A stretch of DNA of 64,000 nt from Zeimonas sediminis. Its GTDB lineage: Bacteria; Pseudomonadota; Gammaproteobacteria; Burkholderiales; Burkholderiaceae_E. Made by a program: the position numbers and the translations under genes. The notes under the pieces are model-generated. The model had not been told where the DNA came from, did no database searches, and saw only the letters and a list, made by a program, of their open reading frames with translations. Where the stretch lies: positions 620,001 through 684,000 of the forward strand of contig NZ_JAMQYE010000001.1 of assembly GCF_023721795.1 (NCBI RefSeq), written 5' to 3'. Positions 26,602 to 35,871 of this stretch are shown one piece after another. Position 1 is the first letter of the stretch. Each line of letters starts with the position of its first letter.

Positions 26602-27192
26602 ATGTTCCGCAAGCTTCCCCTGATCGGCGCCCTGCTGTTCGCGATGGCCGCGCCCGACGACGCCGCCGCCGCGAACCCGCAGGTGCTCGTCAAGACCACC
26701 GCCGGCGAGTTCGTCATCGAGCTCTATCCCGACAAGGCGCCGGGCACGGTCGACAACTTCCTCAAGTACGTGAACGACGGGTTCTACGCCGGCACGATCT
26801 TCCACCGGGTCATCGGCAACTTCATGATCCAGGGCGGCGGCTTCACCAAGGACCTCTACCAGGGGCAGCTGCGCCCGAAGGCCACCCGCGCGCCGATCCC
26901 GATCGAGTCGCGCAACGGCCTGCGCAACGACACCGGCTGGGTCGCGATGGCCCGCACCGGGGACCCGAACTCGGCGACCTCGCAGTTCTTCATCAACGTG
27001 GTCGACAACGCCAGCCTGAACTACCCGCAGCCCGACGGCCACGGCTACGCGGTGTTCGGCAAGGTGATCAGCGGCATGGACGTGGTGAACAAGATCCGCG
27101 CGGTGCCCACCGGCTCGGTCGGGCCCTATCGCGATGTGCCGACCGCGGCGGTCGTGATCGACTCGATGACGGTCGTCGGCGCGGGCCGCTGA
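26602..27192 (+). CDS. ppiA: periplasmic peptidyl-prolyl cis-trans isomerase (cyclophilin)
   Basis: 196 residues. Signal peptide about residues 1-23 (ends DAAAA), then a cyclophilin domain with FHRVIGNFMIQGGGF, the catalytic Arg and SQFFINV motif, all present. It catalyses proline isomerisation during folding of exported proteins. AGGAGTCCCAGG precedes the ATG. Many relatives of this locus carry a second, cytoplasmic ppiB copy next to it; here only one is present before lpxH. Confidence 0.93.
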   Translation: MFRKLPLIGALLFAMAAPDDAAAANPQVLVKTTAGEFVIELYPDKAPGTVDNFLKYVNDGFYAGTIFHRVIGNFMIQGGGFTKDLYQGQLRPKATRAPIPIESRNGLRNDTGWVAMARTGDPNSATSQFFINVVDNASLNYPQPDGHGYAVFGKVISGMDVVNKIRAVPTGSVGPYRDVPTAAVVIDSMTVVGAGR

Positions 27193-27244
27193 GCCGGCTC
27201 GAGCCTGGTGTCCCGCCCGTGAGCCGCATCCCGGAGGGAGAGCG

Positions 27245-28069
27245 CTGAGCGCCGCCGCTCCCGACGCGCCGCCGCCTGGCGCGGCCTTCGGCGCCGGCCC
27301 GGTACTGGCCGGCCGGGACGCCGGGCTGTTCGCCTCGGACATGCACCTCGGCGATCACGATCCGGCCACCGCGGCGCTCTTCCTGGACAGGCTCGAGGCC
27401 GCCTGGCCCCGCGCCAGCCACGTGTTCCTGCTCGGCGACCTGTTCGAGGCCTGGGTCGGCGACGACCAGCCGGACGAGGTGGCCGCGCAGGCCCTCGCCG
27501 CGTTCGCCCGGATCGCGGCCAGCGGCCGGCGCCTGTTCGTGATGCGCGGCAACCGCGACTTCCTGCTCGACGCGGGGCCGGGCTCCCGGTTCGCCGAGCG
27601 CTGCGGGGCGACGATGCTGGCCGATCCCTGCCTGGCGACGCTGTTCGGCGAGCCGGTCGTGCTGGCGCACGGCGATGCGCTCTGCACCGACGACGTCGAT
27701 TACCAGCGCATCCGTGCCGAGGTCCGCACCGATGGCTGGCAGGCCGCCTTCCTGGCCCGTCCGCTCCCCGAGAGGCTGGCGATCGCCCTGTCGCTGCGCG
27801 CCGAGAGCGAACGGGTCAAGGCCTCGAGGTACCCATCGGACGTGAACCGCGACGCGGTCGAGGCGCTCCTTCGCGCGGCCGGGGCCGCCGCGATCGTGCA
27901 CGGCCACACCCACCGGCCCGCGCGCCACGCATGGCGGACCGGCGGGCCCGACGGGCGACCTGCGGTGCGATGGGTGCTCCCGGACTGGGATGCCGCCGAC
28001 GGCCGCGGCGGTTTCCTGTGGGCGCGCGAGAGCGGCTTCGAGCCCGAGGGCTGGACGACGGCGGGCTGA
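27245..28069 (+). CDS. lpxH: UDP-2,3-diacylglucosamine diphosphatase, probable CTG start
   Basis: LpxH cleaves UDP-2,3-diacylglucosamine to lipid X in lipid A synthesis at the inner membrane. Metallophosphoesterase motifs are FASDMHLGDHD, LLGDLFEAWVGDD, MRGNRDFL, LAHGD and HGHTHRP. The only in-frame ATG (27341) falls inside the first motif and would remove its metal-binding Asp, so translation must start upstream. The best candidate is CTG at 27245, 4 nt after GGAGGGAG, giving (M)SAAAPDAPPP and a 274-residue protein. No ATG, GTG or TTG exists in this frame between the ppiA stop and that Asp. The C-terminal cap and HGHTHRP motif are complete. Confidence 0.88.
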   Translation: MSAAAPDAPPPGAAFGAGPVLAGRDAGLFASDMHLGDHDPATAALFLDRLEAAWPRASHVFLLGDLFEAWVGDDQPDEVAAQALAAFARIAASGRRLFVMRGNRDFLLDAGPGSRFAERCGATMLADPCLATLFGEPVVLAHGDALCTDDVDYQRIRAEVRTDGWQAAFLARPLPERLAIALSLRAESERVKASRYPSDVNRDAVEALLRAAGAAAIVHGHTHRPARHAWRTGGPDGRPAVRWVLPDWDAADGRGGFLWARESGFEPEGWTTAG

Positions 28070-28097
28070 GTCCGGAGGCCGTTTTCGCCCTCGAGTC

Positions 28098-28841
28098 TCA
28101 GTCCACCATCCGGTTCAGCGCCCCGGCGTCGAGCGGCTCGCAGCAGGCCTCGACGTCGGCGCCCATCCGCTTCAGGCACTGCTGCAGCGCCTCGATCTGG
28201 CGATCCTGCTCGGCCACGTGGTCGATCAGCCGGTGCAGCGCCACCGCGAGCGGATCGTCGGCCCCGCGCGTGACCGCATAGGCCGAAAAGCCCATCTTCG
28301 CCGCCTGCTCCTCCCGGCGCCGGTCCTGTTCCTCGACGATCACCCGCGCCGGGCTGCCGACCGCGGTCGCGCCGGCGGGCACCGCCTTCACGACGACCGA
28401 GTTCGAACCGATCCGGGCGCCCGCGCCCACGGCGAACGGGCCGAGCACCTGGGCGCCCGCGCCGACCACGACGCCGGGCTCCAGCGTGGGGTGGCGCTTG
28501 CCCCGGTCGAGCGAAGTGCCCCCCAGCGTGACGCCCTGGTAGATCGTGCAGTCGTCGCCGACCTCGGCGGTCTCGCCGATCACCACCCCCATGCCGTGGT
28601 CGATGAACACGCGCCGGCCGATCGTGGCGCCCGGGTGGATCTCGATGCCGGTCAGGAAACGCGCCAGGTGCGACACCCAGCGGGCCGGCGTGCGCAGGCC
28701 CGCCTGCCAGAGGTACTTCGCGCCCCGGTGCATCAGCACCGCGTGGACGCCGGGATAGCAGAGCAGCACCTCGAGCGTCGAACGGGCGGCCGGGTCCTTC
28801 TCCAGCACGTTCGCGATGTCTTCCCGCAGGCGTTCGAACAT
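28098..28841 (-). CDS. cysE: serine O-acetyltransferase
   Basis: 247 residues. The left-handed beta-helix hexapeptide region contains [33 protein letters not shown] and TLGGTS, diagnostic of SAT. It acetylates serine with acetyl-CoA to make O-acetylserine for cysteine synthesis. The start [19 protein letters not shown] has GGAG 8 nt upstream. The C-terminal 60 residues form a charged helical tail ([13 protein letters not shown]) longer than the short EpsC type, which may affect cysteine feedback. Convergent with lpxH. Confidence 0.93.
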   Translation of the reverse strand: MFERLREDIANVLEKDPAARSTLEVLLCYPGVHAVLMHRGAKYLWQAGLRTPARWVSHLARFLTGIEIHPGATIGRRVFIDHGMGVVIGETAEVGDDCTIYQGVTLGGTSLDRGKRHPTLEPGVVVGAGAQVLGPFAVGAGARIGSNSVVVKAVPAGATAVGSPARVIVEEQDRRREEQAAKMGFSAYAVTRGADDPLAVALHRLIDHVAEQDRQIEALQQCLKRMGADVEACCEPLDAGALNRMVD

Positions 28842-28876
28842 GATTCCGGTTCTCCAGTTTGTCGGCGGCCGCAAGT

Positions 28877-30067
28877 TTAGGCCCAGAGCTGGCCCTGTGC
28901 CTGCCGGGGCGCCAGCGCGGGCGGGCGGGAAGGCAGGTGCACCCAGCCGCTCATCAGGCGACGGGCGCTGCGCGACAGCACCGCCTTGTCGAAACGCCAG
29001 TGCCCGTCGACGCAGGTCAGCTCGGCGCCGACCGTGAGCGTTCCGGACGGATGACCGATCCGGGTCGGCACGCCGGGCAGCGTGCGCGCCACTTCGCCGA
29101 CCACCGAGCCCGGCAGCGCGGCCGCCGCGGCGAGCGCGATCGAGCCGGTCCCGGTGAACGCCGGGTTCAGCCGGCCCGCCGTGAGAATGCGGGCGAGCAC
29201 GTCGATCCGCTCGCCGGCGATCTCGGCGCCGGCGCTGCTGCGGTAGGCCGCGGGCCGGGCCACCCACGCGATCTCGGGCTCGCTGGGTCGCAGCCGGGTC
29301 GCTTCCTCGGCGGTCTCGGCCAGCCCCATCCGGACCGCCGCGGCGGCCCGGAGCGCTTCGAGCATCGCGTGGATCTTGCGCTTGCCCTGCAGGTCGGCGA
29401 GCGACTCTCGACCGGTGAGCCCCAGCGCGTCGGCGCGAACGAAGACCGCGGGACCGCCGGCGACGAGCAACGTGGCGCGGACCTCGCCGAGGCCCGGGAC
29501 CGTGAGCGTGTCCCGGACCGACCCGGTCGGCAGCAGGACACGCGCCTGCGCGGTGTCCGGCTCGACGAACTCCATCCGGATCTCGGCGCCGGCGAAAGGC
29601 ACGCCCTCCTCGACGAAGGCGCCCTCCTCGACGACCTCGCCGTGGCGCACCGGCACCCAGGCGTCGATCCGCTGGCTGGTGCTCTGCTGCCAGATCCGGA
29701 CCTGGGTGATCCCGTCGACCGCGGGCACCAGCCCCTGGACGATCGCGAAGGGCCCGACCGCGGCCGACAGCTCGTCGCAGTTGCCGGACCAGTCGATCAC
29801 GGGCTCGCCGATCGAGACCGCGCCGAACAGGTAGTCGACGTCGCAGTCGTCGCGCCGCGACGGCGAGACCACCGCGACCTTGCTGGTGCCCGAGGTGGCG
29901 CCGCCCATGCCGTCGGCCTGCCGGCCGAACGGGTCGGGGCTGCCGATCACGCGCAGCAGCAGCGCGTCGCGCTCGGCGTGGACCCGCGGCAGGTCCTTGC
30001 CTTCGAAGAACACGCCCTTGCTGGTGCCGCCGCGCATGTAGACGGCTGGAATGCGCAACGTGGTCAT
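28877..30067 (-). CDS. PrpF-family aconitate isomerase-like protein
   Basis: 396 residues, the exact length class of PrpF. N-terminal [21 protein letters not shown] is the family signature; [16 protein letters not shown] and [17 protein letters not shown] are further conserved blocks. PrpF isomerises trans- to cis-2-methylaconitate in the AcnD-PrpF branch of the methylcitrate cycle; other members are 4-oxalomesaconate tautomerases. No acnD, prpB or prpC is nearby, so the substrate is open. It begins 10 nt after the trmJ stop. Confidence 0.82.
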   Translation of the reverse strand: MTTLRIPAVYMRGGTSKGVFFEGKDLPRVHAERDALLLRVIGSPDPFGRQADGMGGATSGTSKVAVVSPSRRDDCDVDYLFGAVSIGEPVIDWSGNCDELSAAVGPFAIVQGLVPAVDGITQVRIWQQSTSQRIDAWVPVRHGEVVEEGAFVEEGVPFAGAEIRMEFVEPDTAQARVLLPTGSVRDTLTVPGLGEVRATLLVAGGPAVFVRADALGLTGRESLADLQGKRKIHAMLEALRAAAAVRMGLAETAEEATRLRPSEPEIAWVARPAAYRSSAGAEIAGERIDVLARILTAGRLNPAFTGTGSIALAAAAALPGSVVGEVARTLPGVPTRIGHPSGTLTVGAELTCVDGHWRFDKAVLSRSARRLMSGWVHLPSRPPALAPRQAQGQLWA

Positions 30068-30077
30068 CGCAGCGATC

Positions 30078-30980
30078 TCATGGCCGGGGCCCGGGTCTCG
30101 CTTCGCGGGGCCTCGCCTCGTCGGGTCTCGCTTCGCTGGGCTTCGCTTCACCGGGCGCCGCATCGCGCGGCCGGCGCGAGCGGCTCGGGCCGTGGATGTC
30201 GCCGTCGGCGAGCTTGAGCATCTGGGTGCAGATGCCGCGCAGGATCGCGACTTCCTCGTTCTCGAGGCGGGTGCGCCCGAACAGGCGCCGCAGCCTCGGC
30301 ATCAGGCGCTTGGGATGTGCCGGGTCGAGAAAGCCGATCCGCGTCAGCGCGAGCTCGAGATGATCGAAGAAGCCCTCGATCGCGGCGATCGACGCGGGCT
30401 GCGCCACGGGCCCCGAGCCGCCGACCTGCTCGCCGGCAGCCGCCGGCAGCGGCGCGAGCCGGTCGATCGCGCGCAGGCAGTACGCCACGATCTGCGCGGC
30501 CTGCGCGAGGTTCAGGGAGTTGTAGTCGGGGTCGCCGGGGATGCTGCACATCAGCTGGCAGCGCGCCGCGTCTTCGATCGACAGGCCGGTTCGCTCCGGA
30601 CCGAAGACGAAGGCCACCCGCGCCTCGGGCGAGGCAAGCAGCTCCGCGCGCACCGCCGCGGCCGTGTCTTCCGGCGGCCTGGGCTGCGGCCCGAGTTCGC
30701 GCGCCTCGGCGCTGACCGCGACCGCCGCGGTGAACGGGGCCAGCGCCTCGTCGAGCGTGGCGGCCACGCTCGCCGCCGCCAGCAACTCGTGCGCGCCGCT
30801 GGCGCGGGCGATCGCCTCCGGATGCTCGAGCACCGCGGGCTCGCGCGGCGCCACGACGACCAGCCGGCGAAGGCCCATCGTGCGCATCGCGCGGGCGGCG
30901 GCCCCCACGTTGCCGGGATGACTGGGCCGCACGAGCACGAATGCCAGGCGCTCGAACCACGGCGGCGCGGAACGGTGCAA
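30078..30980 (-). CDS. trmJ: tRNA (cytidine/uridine-2'-O-)-methyltransferase, TrmJ-like
   Basis: SPOUT methyltransferase: [22 protein letters not shown] at the N-terminus, [18 protein letters not shown] in the middle and the [23 protein letters not shown] knot motif (in pieces). TrmJ 2'-O-methylates position 32 of tRNA anticodon loops. I chose a TTG start at 30980 (300 residues): the alternative ATG at 31049 would overlap the divergent suhB start codon and leave no room for promoters. The C-terminus ends in a pentapeptide repeat ([20 protein letters not shown]) absent from usual TrmJ. Confidence 0.85.
   Translation of the reverse strand: MHRSAPPWFERLAFVLVRPSHPGNVGAAARAMRTMGLRRLVVVAPREPAVLEHPEAIARASGAHELLAAASVAATLDEALAPFTAAVAVSAEARELGPQPRPPEDTAAAVRAELLASPEARVAFVFGPERTGLSIEDAARCQLMCSIPGDPDYNSLNLAQAAQIVAYCLRAIDRLAPLPAAAGEQVGGSGPVAQPASIAAIEGFFDHLELALTRIGFLDPAHPKRLMPRLRRLFGRTRLENEEVAILRGICTQMLKLADGDIHGPSRSRRPRDAAPGEAKPSEARPDEARPREARPGPRP
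30093..30152. repeat. four 15-bp tandem repeats encoding the TrmJ tail
   Basis: Four in-frame 15-bp units (30093-30107, 30108-30122, 30123-30137, 30138-30152) with a few substitutions. They encode x-E-A-(R/K)-P pentapeptides at the TrmJ C-terminus. Being in-frame they can expand or contract without breaking the gene. Confidence 0.85.
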
Positions 30981-31000
30981 GGCGGACAGGTCGAATCCCT

Positions 31001-31006
31001 TACAAT
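31001..31006 (+). promoter_or_regulatory. putative -10 element for suhB
   Basis: TACAAT, 41 nt before the suhB ATG and outside the trmJ reading frame if trmJ begins at 30980. A leader of about 35 nt is predicted. Confidence 0.45.
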
Positions 31007-31047
31007 GCCGGATTGCACCCAGCCAGACCGGAAAGGTCTTACCGTAC

Positions 31048-31884
31048 ATGCATCCGATGCTGAACGTGGCGGTCCGTGCGGCGCGGCGCGCCGGGCGGAT
31101 CATCAATCGCGCGAGCCTCGACCTCGACACCGTGAAGGTCGCGCGCAAGCAGCGCAACGACTTCGTGACCGAGGTCGACCACGCGTCGGAAGAGGCGATC
31201 ATCGACACGCTGCTGACCGCCTATCCGGGCCATTCGATCTTAGCAGAGGAGTCGGGCCACTCCGAGGGCGGCCAGAAGGGCGGCGGCCGGATGGAGCAGG
31301 TGCTCCAGGCCGAGAACATCTGGATCATCGACCCGCTCGACGGCACCACCAACTTCATCCACGGCCTGCCCCAGTACGGCATCTCGATCGCGCTGATGCA
31401 GCGCGGCGTGGTCACGCAGGCGGTCGTCTACGACCCGTCTCGCGACGAGCTCTTCACCGCCTCCAAGGGCCGCGGCGCCTTCCTGAACGACCGGCGCATC
31501 CGGGTGTCCCGGCGCACCAAGCTCGACGAGTCGCTGGTCGGCACCGGATTTCCGTTCCGCAAGATCGACAACCTCGACCAGTACCTGGCGATGCTGCGCG
31601 CGGTCACCGAGAAGGCCGCCGGCGTGCGCCGGCCGGGCGCCGCGGCGCTCGACCTGGCCTACGTGGCCTGCGGCCGCTTCGACGCCTTCTTCGAACTCGG
31701 CCTGTCGCCCTGGGACGTCGCGGCGGGCAGCCTGCTGATCACCGAGGCCGGCGGCCTGGTCGGCAACTTCTCGGCCGAGGGCGACTACCTGTTCGCCGAA
31801 GAGGTCGTGGCCGGCGCGCCGAAGGTGTTCTCGGCGATGATCGCGCTGCTGCGCGGCACGCGGGGCTCCGCTGCGGCCGCGTGA
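31048..31884 (+). CDS. suhB: inositol monophosphatase family protein
   Basis: 278 residues. Motifs: ILAEESG (metal), [14 protein letters not shown] (metal and catalysis) and [17 protein letters not shown] near the C-terminus, the full IMPase signature. SuhB dephosphorylates inositol-1-phosphate in vitro and in E. coli also joins the ribosomal RNA antitermination complex. It starts [16 protein letters not shown], the typical bacterial SuhB N-terminus, and is divergent from trmJ, a standard proteobacterial arrangement. Confidence 0.94.
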   Translation: MHPMLNVAVRAARRAGRIINRASLDLDTVKVARKQRNDFVTEVDHASEEAIIDTLLTAYPGHSILAEESGHSEGGQKGGGRMEQVLQAENIWIIDPLDGTTNFIHGLPQYGISIALMQRGVVTQAVVYDPSRDELFTASKGRGAFLNDRRIRVSRRTKLDESLVGTGFPFRKIDNLDQYLAMLRAVTEKAAGVRRPGAAALDLAYVACGRFDAFFELGLSPWDVAAGSLLITEAGGLVGNFSAEGDYLFAEEVVAGAPKVFSAMIALLRGTRGSAAAA

Positions 31885-31908
31885 GGCAGGCGACGAGCTG
31901 AGGTCGGT

Positions 31909-31928
31909 GGCCGCCTGAGTCGGCGGCC
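31909..31928. terminator. possible bidirectional hairpin between convergent genes
   Basis: GGCCGCC (31909-31915) and GGCGGCC (31922-31928) form a 7-bp stem with a 6-nt loop between suhB and the convergent hydrolase gene. No T-run follows on either strand, so intrinsic termination is doubtful. Confidence 0.3.
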
Positions 31929-31953
31929 GCGTCATGCGGGCGCTCGCCCCGTT

Positions 31954-32940
31954 TCAGCGACCGCCCGACACCAACCACGCCGCCAGGCCGTCGGCGTTCA
32001 AACCGATGTCCAGCGTGAAGATCCGCTGAAGCTCGCTCTCGTCGGCGTCCCAGCCCTGGCGGAGGGCCTCGGCGAAGACCAGCTCGCGCATCCCTTCCCG
32101 GAGGCAGTCGCGCAGCGCGGCAGCAGGCCCCTCGGCCGAGGCCGTCGCAGCAGCCGACGCGCCGGTGCACCGGGACGCGCAGTCGCGCGCCATCGCCACC
32201 ATCGCGTCGATCTGCCGGTGCAGGTCGGCCGCGAGCCGCGGCACGTCGCCGACCGGGCCGAAGTGGGTCACGGCCACCGCCCGGGGCCTCAGCGCGGCAA
32301 TCCGGTCGATCGACGCGTGCAGGGCCAGCGGGTCGAACTGCACCGGCGTCGTCGACGGCACGACGAACTGCCGGTCTCCCTGGTCCAGTTCGCGATAGGA
32401 AAGGCCGAAGGTGTCGCCGGCGAACACGACGCCGGCCTTCGCATCGACCAGGCACAGGTGGTGCTTCGCATGGCCCGGGGTGTCGATCGCCTCGAGCCGG
32501 CGGCCCGCCAGCTCGATCGCGAAGCCGTCCGGCGCCTCGACTACGCGCTCGGCCGGCACCGGGACGATCTCGCCGTACATCTTGCGCGCCGCGTCCTCGC
32601 CGTAGACGGCCACCGTGCCGGCCACCAGCTTCGACGGGTCGATCATGTGCCGGGCGCCGCGCGGGTGCACGAGCAGCCTGGCGGACGGCAGCCGGCTCAT
32701 CAGCAGCCCTGCGCCGCCGGCGTGGTCGAGGTGGACGTGGGTCAGCACCACCCAGTCGACGCTGTCGGGCGCCAGTCCCAGCGCAGCCAGCGCCTCGAAA
32801 ACCCTCGGCACCGAGTCGTTGACCCCGGTGTCGACGACCGCCACCCTGCCCCGCTCGACGATCAGATGGATCGCGTCGAGCCGCGGGCGGAAGAAGCCCG
32901 AATCGAGGACATGGATGCCGTCGTCGAACTCGCTCAGCAC
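31954..32940 (-). CDS. MBL-fold metallo-hydrolase, GTG start
   Basis: 328 residues. The metal motif VLTHVHLDHAGG, the later TPGHAKHHLC, VFAGDTFG and AVTHFGPVGD are the five MBL motifs in order. The start is GTG at 32940, which overlaps the Nudix stop (7-nt overlap); no ATG occurs before the domain. The C-terminal 90 residues are helical. It is coupled to the Nudix gene. Substrate is unknown; close relatives are annotated only as MBL hydrolases. Confidence 0.82.
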   Translation of the reverse strand: MLSEFDDGIHVLDSGFFRPRLDAIHLIVERGRVAVVDTGVNDSVPRVFEALAALGLAPDSVDWVVLTHVHLDHAGGAGLLMSRLPSARLLVHPRGARHMIDPSKLVAGTVAVYGEDAARKMYGEIVPVPAERVVEAPDGFAIELAGRRLEAIDTPGHAKHHLCLVDAKAGVVFAGDTFGLSYRELDQGDRQFVVPSTTPVQFDPLALHASIDRIAALRPRAVAVTHFGPVGDVPRLAADLHRQIDAMVAMARDCASRCTGASAAATASAEGPAAALRDCLREGMRELVFAEALRQGWDADESELQRIFTLDIGLNADGLAAWLVSGGR

Positions 32941-33827
32941 CCGACGCACTCCAGCAGCGCGTCGATGCCCTCCAGCGGCTCGAAGCGGTTGCCCCGCTGG
33001 ATCAGCCGCGTGGGCCCGACCATGACACGGTCGCGCAGCGGATGCCGCTCGTCGCCGGGATAGGCGACCACCCTGCACCCTTCGAGCTCGAAGGGCTCGG
33101 GCTCGATCAGCACCGGCCCCCGGCCGCGCGCCGCCTCGAGCACCTCGGCGGTCGAACCGTACTGGGCGAGTTGCACCAGGCTCATGATCTGCGGCGGGCC
33201 GATCACGATCCGGTCGTCGCGATAGCGGCGAAGCGCCTCGCGCGGATCCAGCCACTCGCCGGCCACCGCCTCGTGGTCGTCGAAGCCGGCCTCCTGCCCC
33301 TCGGGCAGCGCGGCGACGAAGAACCGGGTGTCGAAGCGCTTGTTGCGCGCCATCGTCGAAGGGATGCGCGGCGTGATCCAGCGCGACCACGGCACCAGCG
33401 CGTCGCTGGCCAGCTCGAGGTCGTGGGCGGCGAGCACCTCGGCGAAGCCGACGCCCTCGCGCAGCATCGCCCAGGCGCGCTCGCCGAGCCCGGCGTCGGC
33501 GCCGCGCGCGAGCAGCACGCGGGCCTCCTCGAAGGTCTCCCGGCAGGCGGCGTAGAACAGGCCGGCGGCCGTGGCGGCGTCGAGCTCGGCCTCGCGAAGC
33601 GCCTGGTGGAGCGAAACGGGATCCGCGCCGATCCGGCACAGGCACTCGACCTCGCAGTCGGCCCGGTCGAGCTTGCCCCCCGGGAACACGTAGGCGCCGC
33701 CGAACGCGTTGGAATCGTCGTGGCGTCGCAGCATGTAGACCTCGGGCCCGGCGGCGCCGTCGCGCAGCAGCAGGACGGTCGAGGCAGGACGCGGAACGAT
33801 GGCGGGGCTGTCGGCGGACTGGGGCAT
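32934..33827 (-). CDS. Nudix hydrolase, NUDT19-like with expanded Nudix box
   Basis: 297 residues. The Nudix glycine pair is in GGAYVFPGGKLDRADCE, but the catalytic helix CRETFEEARVLL comes about 45 residues later than in a standard 23-residue box. That large insertion is the NUDT19/RP2p arrangement, whose eukaryotic members hydrolyse CoA and acyl-CoA esters. The REXXEE metal residues are intact. Coupling to an MBL hydrolase suggests acyl-CoA or thioester turnover, as inference. Confidence 0.82.
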   Translation of the reverse strand: MPQSADSPAIVPRPASTVLLLRDGAAGPEVYMLRRHDDSNAFGGAYVFPGGKLDRADCEVECLCRIGADPVSLHQALREAELDAATAAGLFYAACRETFEEARVLLARGADAGLGERAWAMLREGVGFAEVLAAHDLELASDALVPWSRWITPRIPSTMARNKRFDTRFFVAALPEGQEAGFDDHEAVAGEWLDPREALRRYRDDRIVIGPPQIMSLVQLAQYGSTAEVLEAARGRGPVLIEPEPFELEGCRVVAYPGDERHPLRDRVMVGPTRLIQRGNRFEPLEGIDALLECVGC

Positions 33828-33867
33828 TGCGGTCGGGCTCCTGTTTCGACCCGGATGATGCCTCAGT

Positions 33868-34386
33868 TCAGCGACAGGCGGCCTCGAGAAGAGGATCGCC
33901 CGGGTCGAGGCGCTCCCACGCCGGGTTCTTCGGCATGCCGTCCGGCTCGAACGCCTGATCCGCGGACAGGAAGGCCCGTCGCTGGCCCGGGCAGTCGACG
34001 ACCATCGGCGCCGACCGGGTCGGCTGGTTGCGCTGCATCATCAGCAGCTCGGTCATCAGCATCCCCGGCAACTGCGGGTTGCGCTGGATCGACCGGCGAT
34101 CGATCGCTGTCATCCGCTCGGCGCGCGGGAACGCGTAGGTCCACGGCGACAGCAGGCTGGTCTCCCGGTACTCCCGCAAGACCGTCACCTGGCTCGGCAG
34201 GCTCGCGGTCATGCGCCCGGCCCAGGAGTACTCGTCGTAGACCGAGTAGGCGAGCATCGCGCCGCCGGCAACCAGCACCAGCACCGAGCGCGGCGCGCTG
34301 CGGCCGAACAGCCGGGCGCCGGCGAAGGTGAGCAGCGCCGCCACGGCGCCGATCGTGAATACTGCAATCAGGTGCAAGGTCATCAT
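33868..34386 (-). CDS. unknown membrane-anchored protein
   Basis: 172 residues. Two N-terminal TM segments (about residues 4-24 and 35-52) are followed by a soluble domain with conserved-looking YDEYSWAGRM and YAFPRAERMTAIDR. I do not recognise it by function. It starts at one of two consecutive ATGs 9 nt after the CBS-nucleotidyltransferase stop, so it is the last gene of the symporter operon and may serve it. Confidence 0.65.
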   Translation of the reverse strand: MMTLHLIAVFTIGAVAALLTFAGARLFGRSAPRSVLVLVAGGAMLAYSVYDEYSWAGRMTASLPSQVTVLREYRETSLLSPWTYAFPRAERMTAIDRRSIQRNPQLPGMLMTELLMMQRNQPTRSAPMVVDCPGQRRAFLSADQAFEPDGMPKNPAWERLDPGDPLLEAACR

Positions 34387-34394
34387 GTCGGGAG

Positions 34395-35855
34395 TCAGCG
34401 GGCGCCGATCTGGTGTCTGCTCGAAAGCGATGCCTGGATCGTCTTGACGACCCGGAAGGCGTCCCGCAGGTGCCGCCGCTCCAGGCCCGAGAGCTCCGAG
34501 GGCGCGAGATGGTTGTCGGGCTTCTCGCCGCGGCGCGCCTGTTCGGCCTGGTGCCGCAGTCGCGTGTCGGCAATGAACCCGAAGGCGTCGAGCAGGTCGC
34601 GGGAGCCCGACTCGCTGAGCAGGCCCGCCCCGCGCGCCGCCCTCAGCCTCGCCCAGGTGTTGAGCGCCGGTGAAGCCGCCGACAGCGCGAACACGCGGGC
34701 GATGTCGGTGATCGGCACCACGCCGCCCAGCTTCAGGTCGACGGTGCCCGCATGCTCGCCGCGCCGGGCGATCGACAGGCCGCCGAACAGCCCCAGCGGC
34801 GGCCGGTGCGTCAGGGAATTGCTGACCATGTGCGCGACGAAGATGCCGTTGCCGCGGGCGCGCTCCAGCGATTGTCGCTGCAGGTCGCCGTGCAGGGCCG
34901 GATTGCCGTCGATCACGCGCAGGTCGAACATCACGCTCGCGAGCATCTGCGCCATCGGCTCGGGCTGCTCGATCCAGGACCTGAAGTAGTGTCGCCAGGT
35001 GGCGAGCGGCTGCCGCCAGCGCGGGTTGCTCGCCATCATCTCGCCGGGGCAGTACGCGTAGCCGGACGCGTTCAGCCCGTCGTTGACGAAGCGCGCGAGC
35101 GCCTCGTAGTAGGCGCCGTGCGCCTGCGCATCGAAATCGTCGGAAAGGATCAGGCAGTTGTCCTGGTCGGACACCCCGCTCTGCTCCTCGCGTCCCTGCG
35201 AGCCGCAGGCGAGCCAGGCCCAGTCGATCGGCGGCGCGCCGAGTCGGCTCCGGGCCAGCGCGAGCAGGCGGCGCGTGGCCGCATCCGAGATCGCGCTCAC
35301 CAGGTGGCCGATCTGCTCGGCGTGCGCGCCGGAATCGACGAGGTGCAACAGCAGTTCGGGCACCCGCGCGACCACTGCGGCGATCCCGTCGACGCTGTCG
35401 CACTTGCCGATGTCGCTCGCCATGTAGACCGCCGACGCGGTCTGCTTGCGCAGGAAGTCGGTGTTCGTGACGATGCCGACGAGCCTGCCGTCGTCGTGGA
35501 CCGGAAGGTGGGCGACCCCCTTGCGGCTCATCAGCAGCAGCGCGTCGAATCCGGTGCCGTCGACCGGCACCGAGACCACGTCGCGGCTCATGACCGCCTC
35601 GACCGGCGTGTCCCCCGACAGATCGTCGGCGACCACCTTGTCCCGCAGGTCACGCAGCGTGACGATGCCGACCAGGGCCCGCTCGCGGCAGACCGGCAGG
35701 CAGGAAATGTTCCGTTCGCGCATCCGGCGCGCGGCTTCCCGCACCGACTCTCCCGGTGCGATCGTGCTCGGATCGCTGCTCATCAGGGCGCGGATCGGCG
35801 CCGACATCAGGCCGGTGCCGTTGCCCCGCGAGACCGGCGTCGACTGGCGCTTCAT
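34395..35855 (-). CDS. CBS-domain protein with DUF294 nucleotidyltransferase-like domain
   Basis: 486 residues: two CBS domains (about residues 18-75 and 84-140), then a DUF294 nucleotidyltransferase-like domain with GSQGREEQ (218-225) and DQD (Asp230, Asp232), then a C-terminal helical domain. The layout resembles the GlnD/uridylyltransferase-like signal proteins but lacks HD and ACT domains. CBS pairs usually sense adenine nucleotides. Genes of this type flank acetate/solute symporters in many gamma- and betaproteobacteria, suggesting control of uptake or acetate metabolism. An internal start at Met17 is possible. Confidence 0.82.
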   Translation of the reverse strand: MKRQSTPVSRGNGTGLMSAPIRALMSSDPSTIAPGESVREAARRMRERNISCLPVCRERALVGIVTLRDLRDKVVADDLSGDTPVEAVMSRDVVSVPVDGTGFDALLLMSRKGVAHLPVHDDGRLVGIVTNTDFLRKQTASAVYMASDIGKCDSVDGIAAVVARVPELLLHLVDSGAHAEQIGHLVSAISDAATRRLLALARSRLGAPPIDWAWLACGSQGREEQSGVSDQDNCLILSDDFDAQAHGAYYEALARFVNDGLNASGYAYCPGEMMASNPRWRQPLATWRHYFRSWIEQPEPMAQMLASVMFDLRVIDGNPALHGDLQRQSLERARGNGIFVAHMVSNSLTHRPPLGLFGGLSIARRGEHAGTVDLKLGGVVPITDIARVFALSAASPALNTWARLRAARGAGLLSESGSRDLLDAFGFIADTRLRHQAEQARRGEKPDNHLAPSELSGLERRHLRDAFRVVKTIQASLSSRHQIGAR

Positions 35856-35871
35856 TCGCGTCCGCCGGGAA

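Noticed and set aside
24373-27192. Open frame of about 940 codons running into ppiA
   Set aside because: It reads antisense through cysS and out of frame through the TPR gene; the real ppiA starts at 26602 with a signal peptide and ribosome site.
27341-27343. ATG at 27341 as the lpxH start
   Set aside because: It lies inside the SDMHLGD motif and would delete the metal-binding Asp that comes directly before it.
31047-31049. ATG at 31049 as the trmJ start
   Set aside because: It overlaps the divergent suhB start codon and adds 23 residues with no family similarity; TTG at 30980 fits the usual TrmJ N-terminus.
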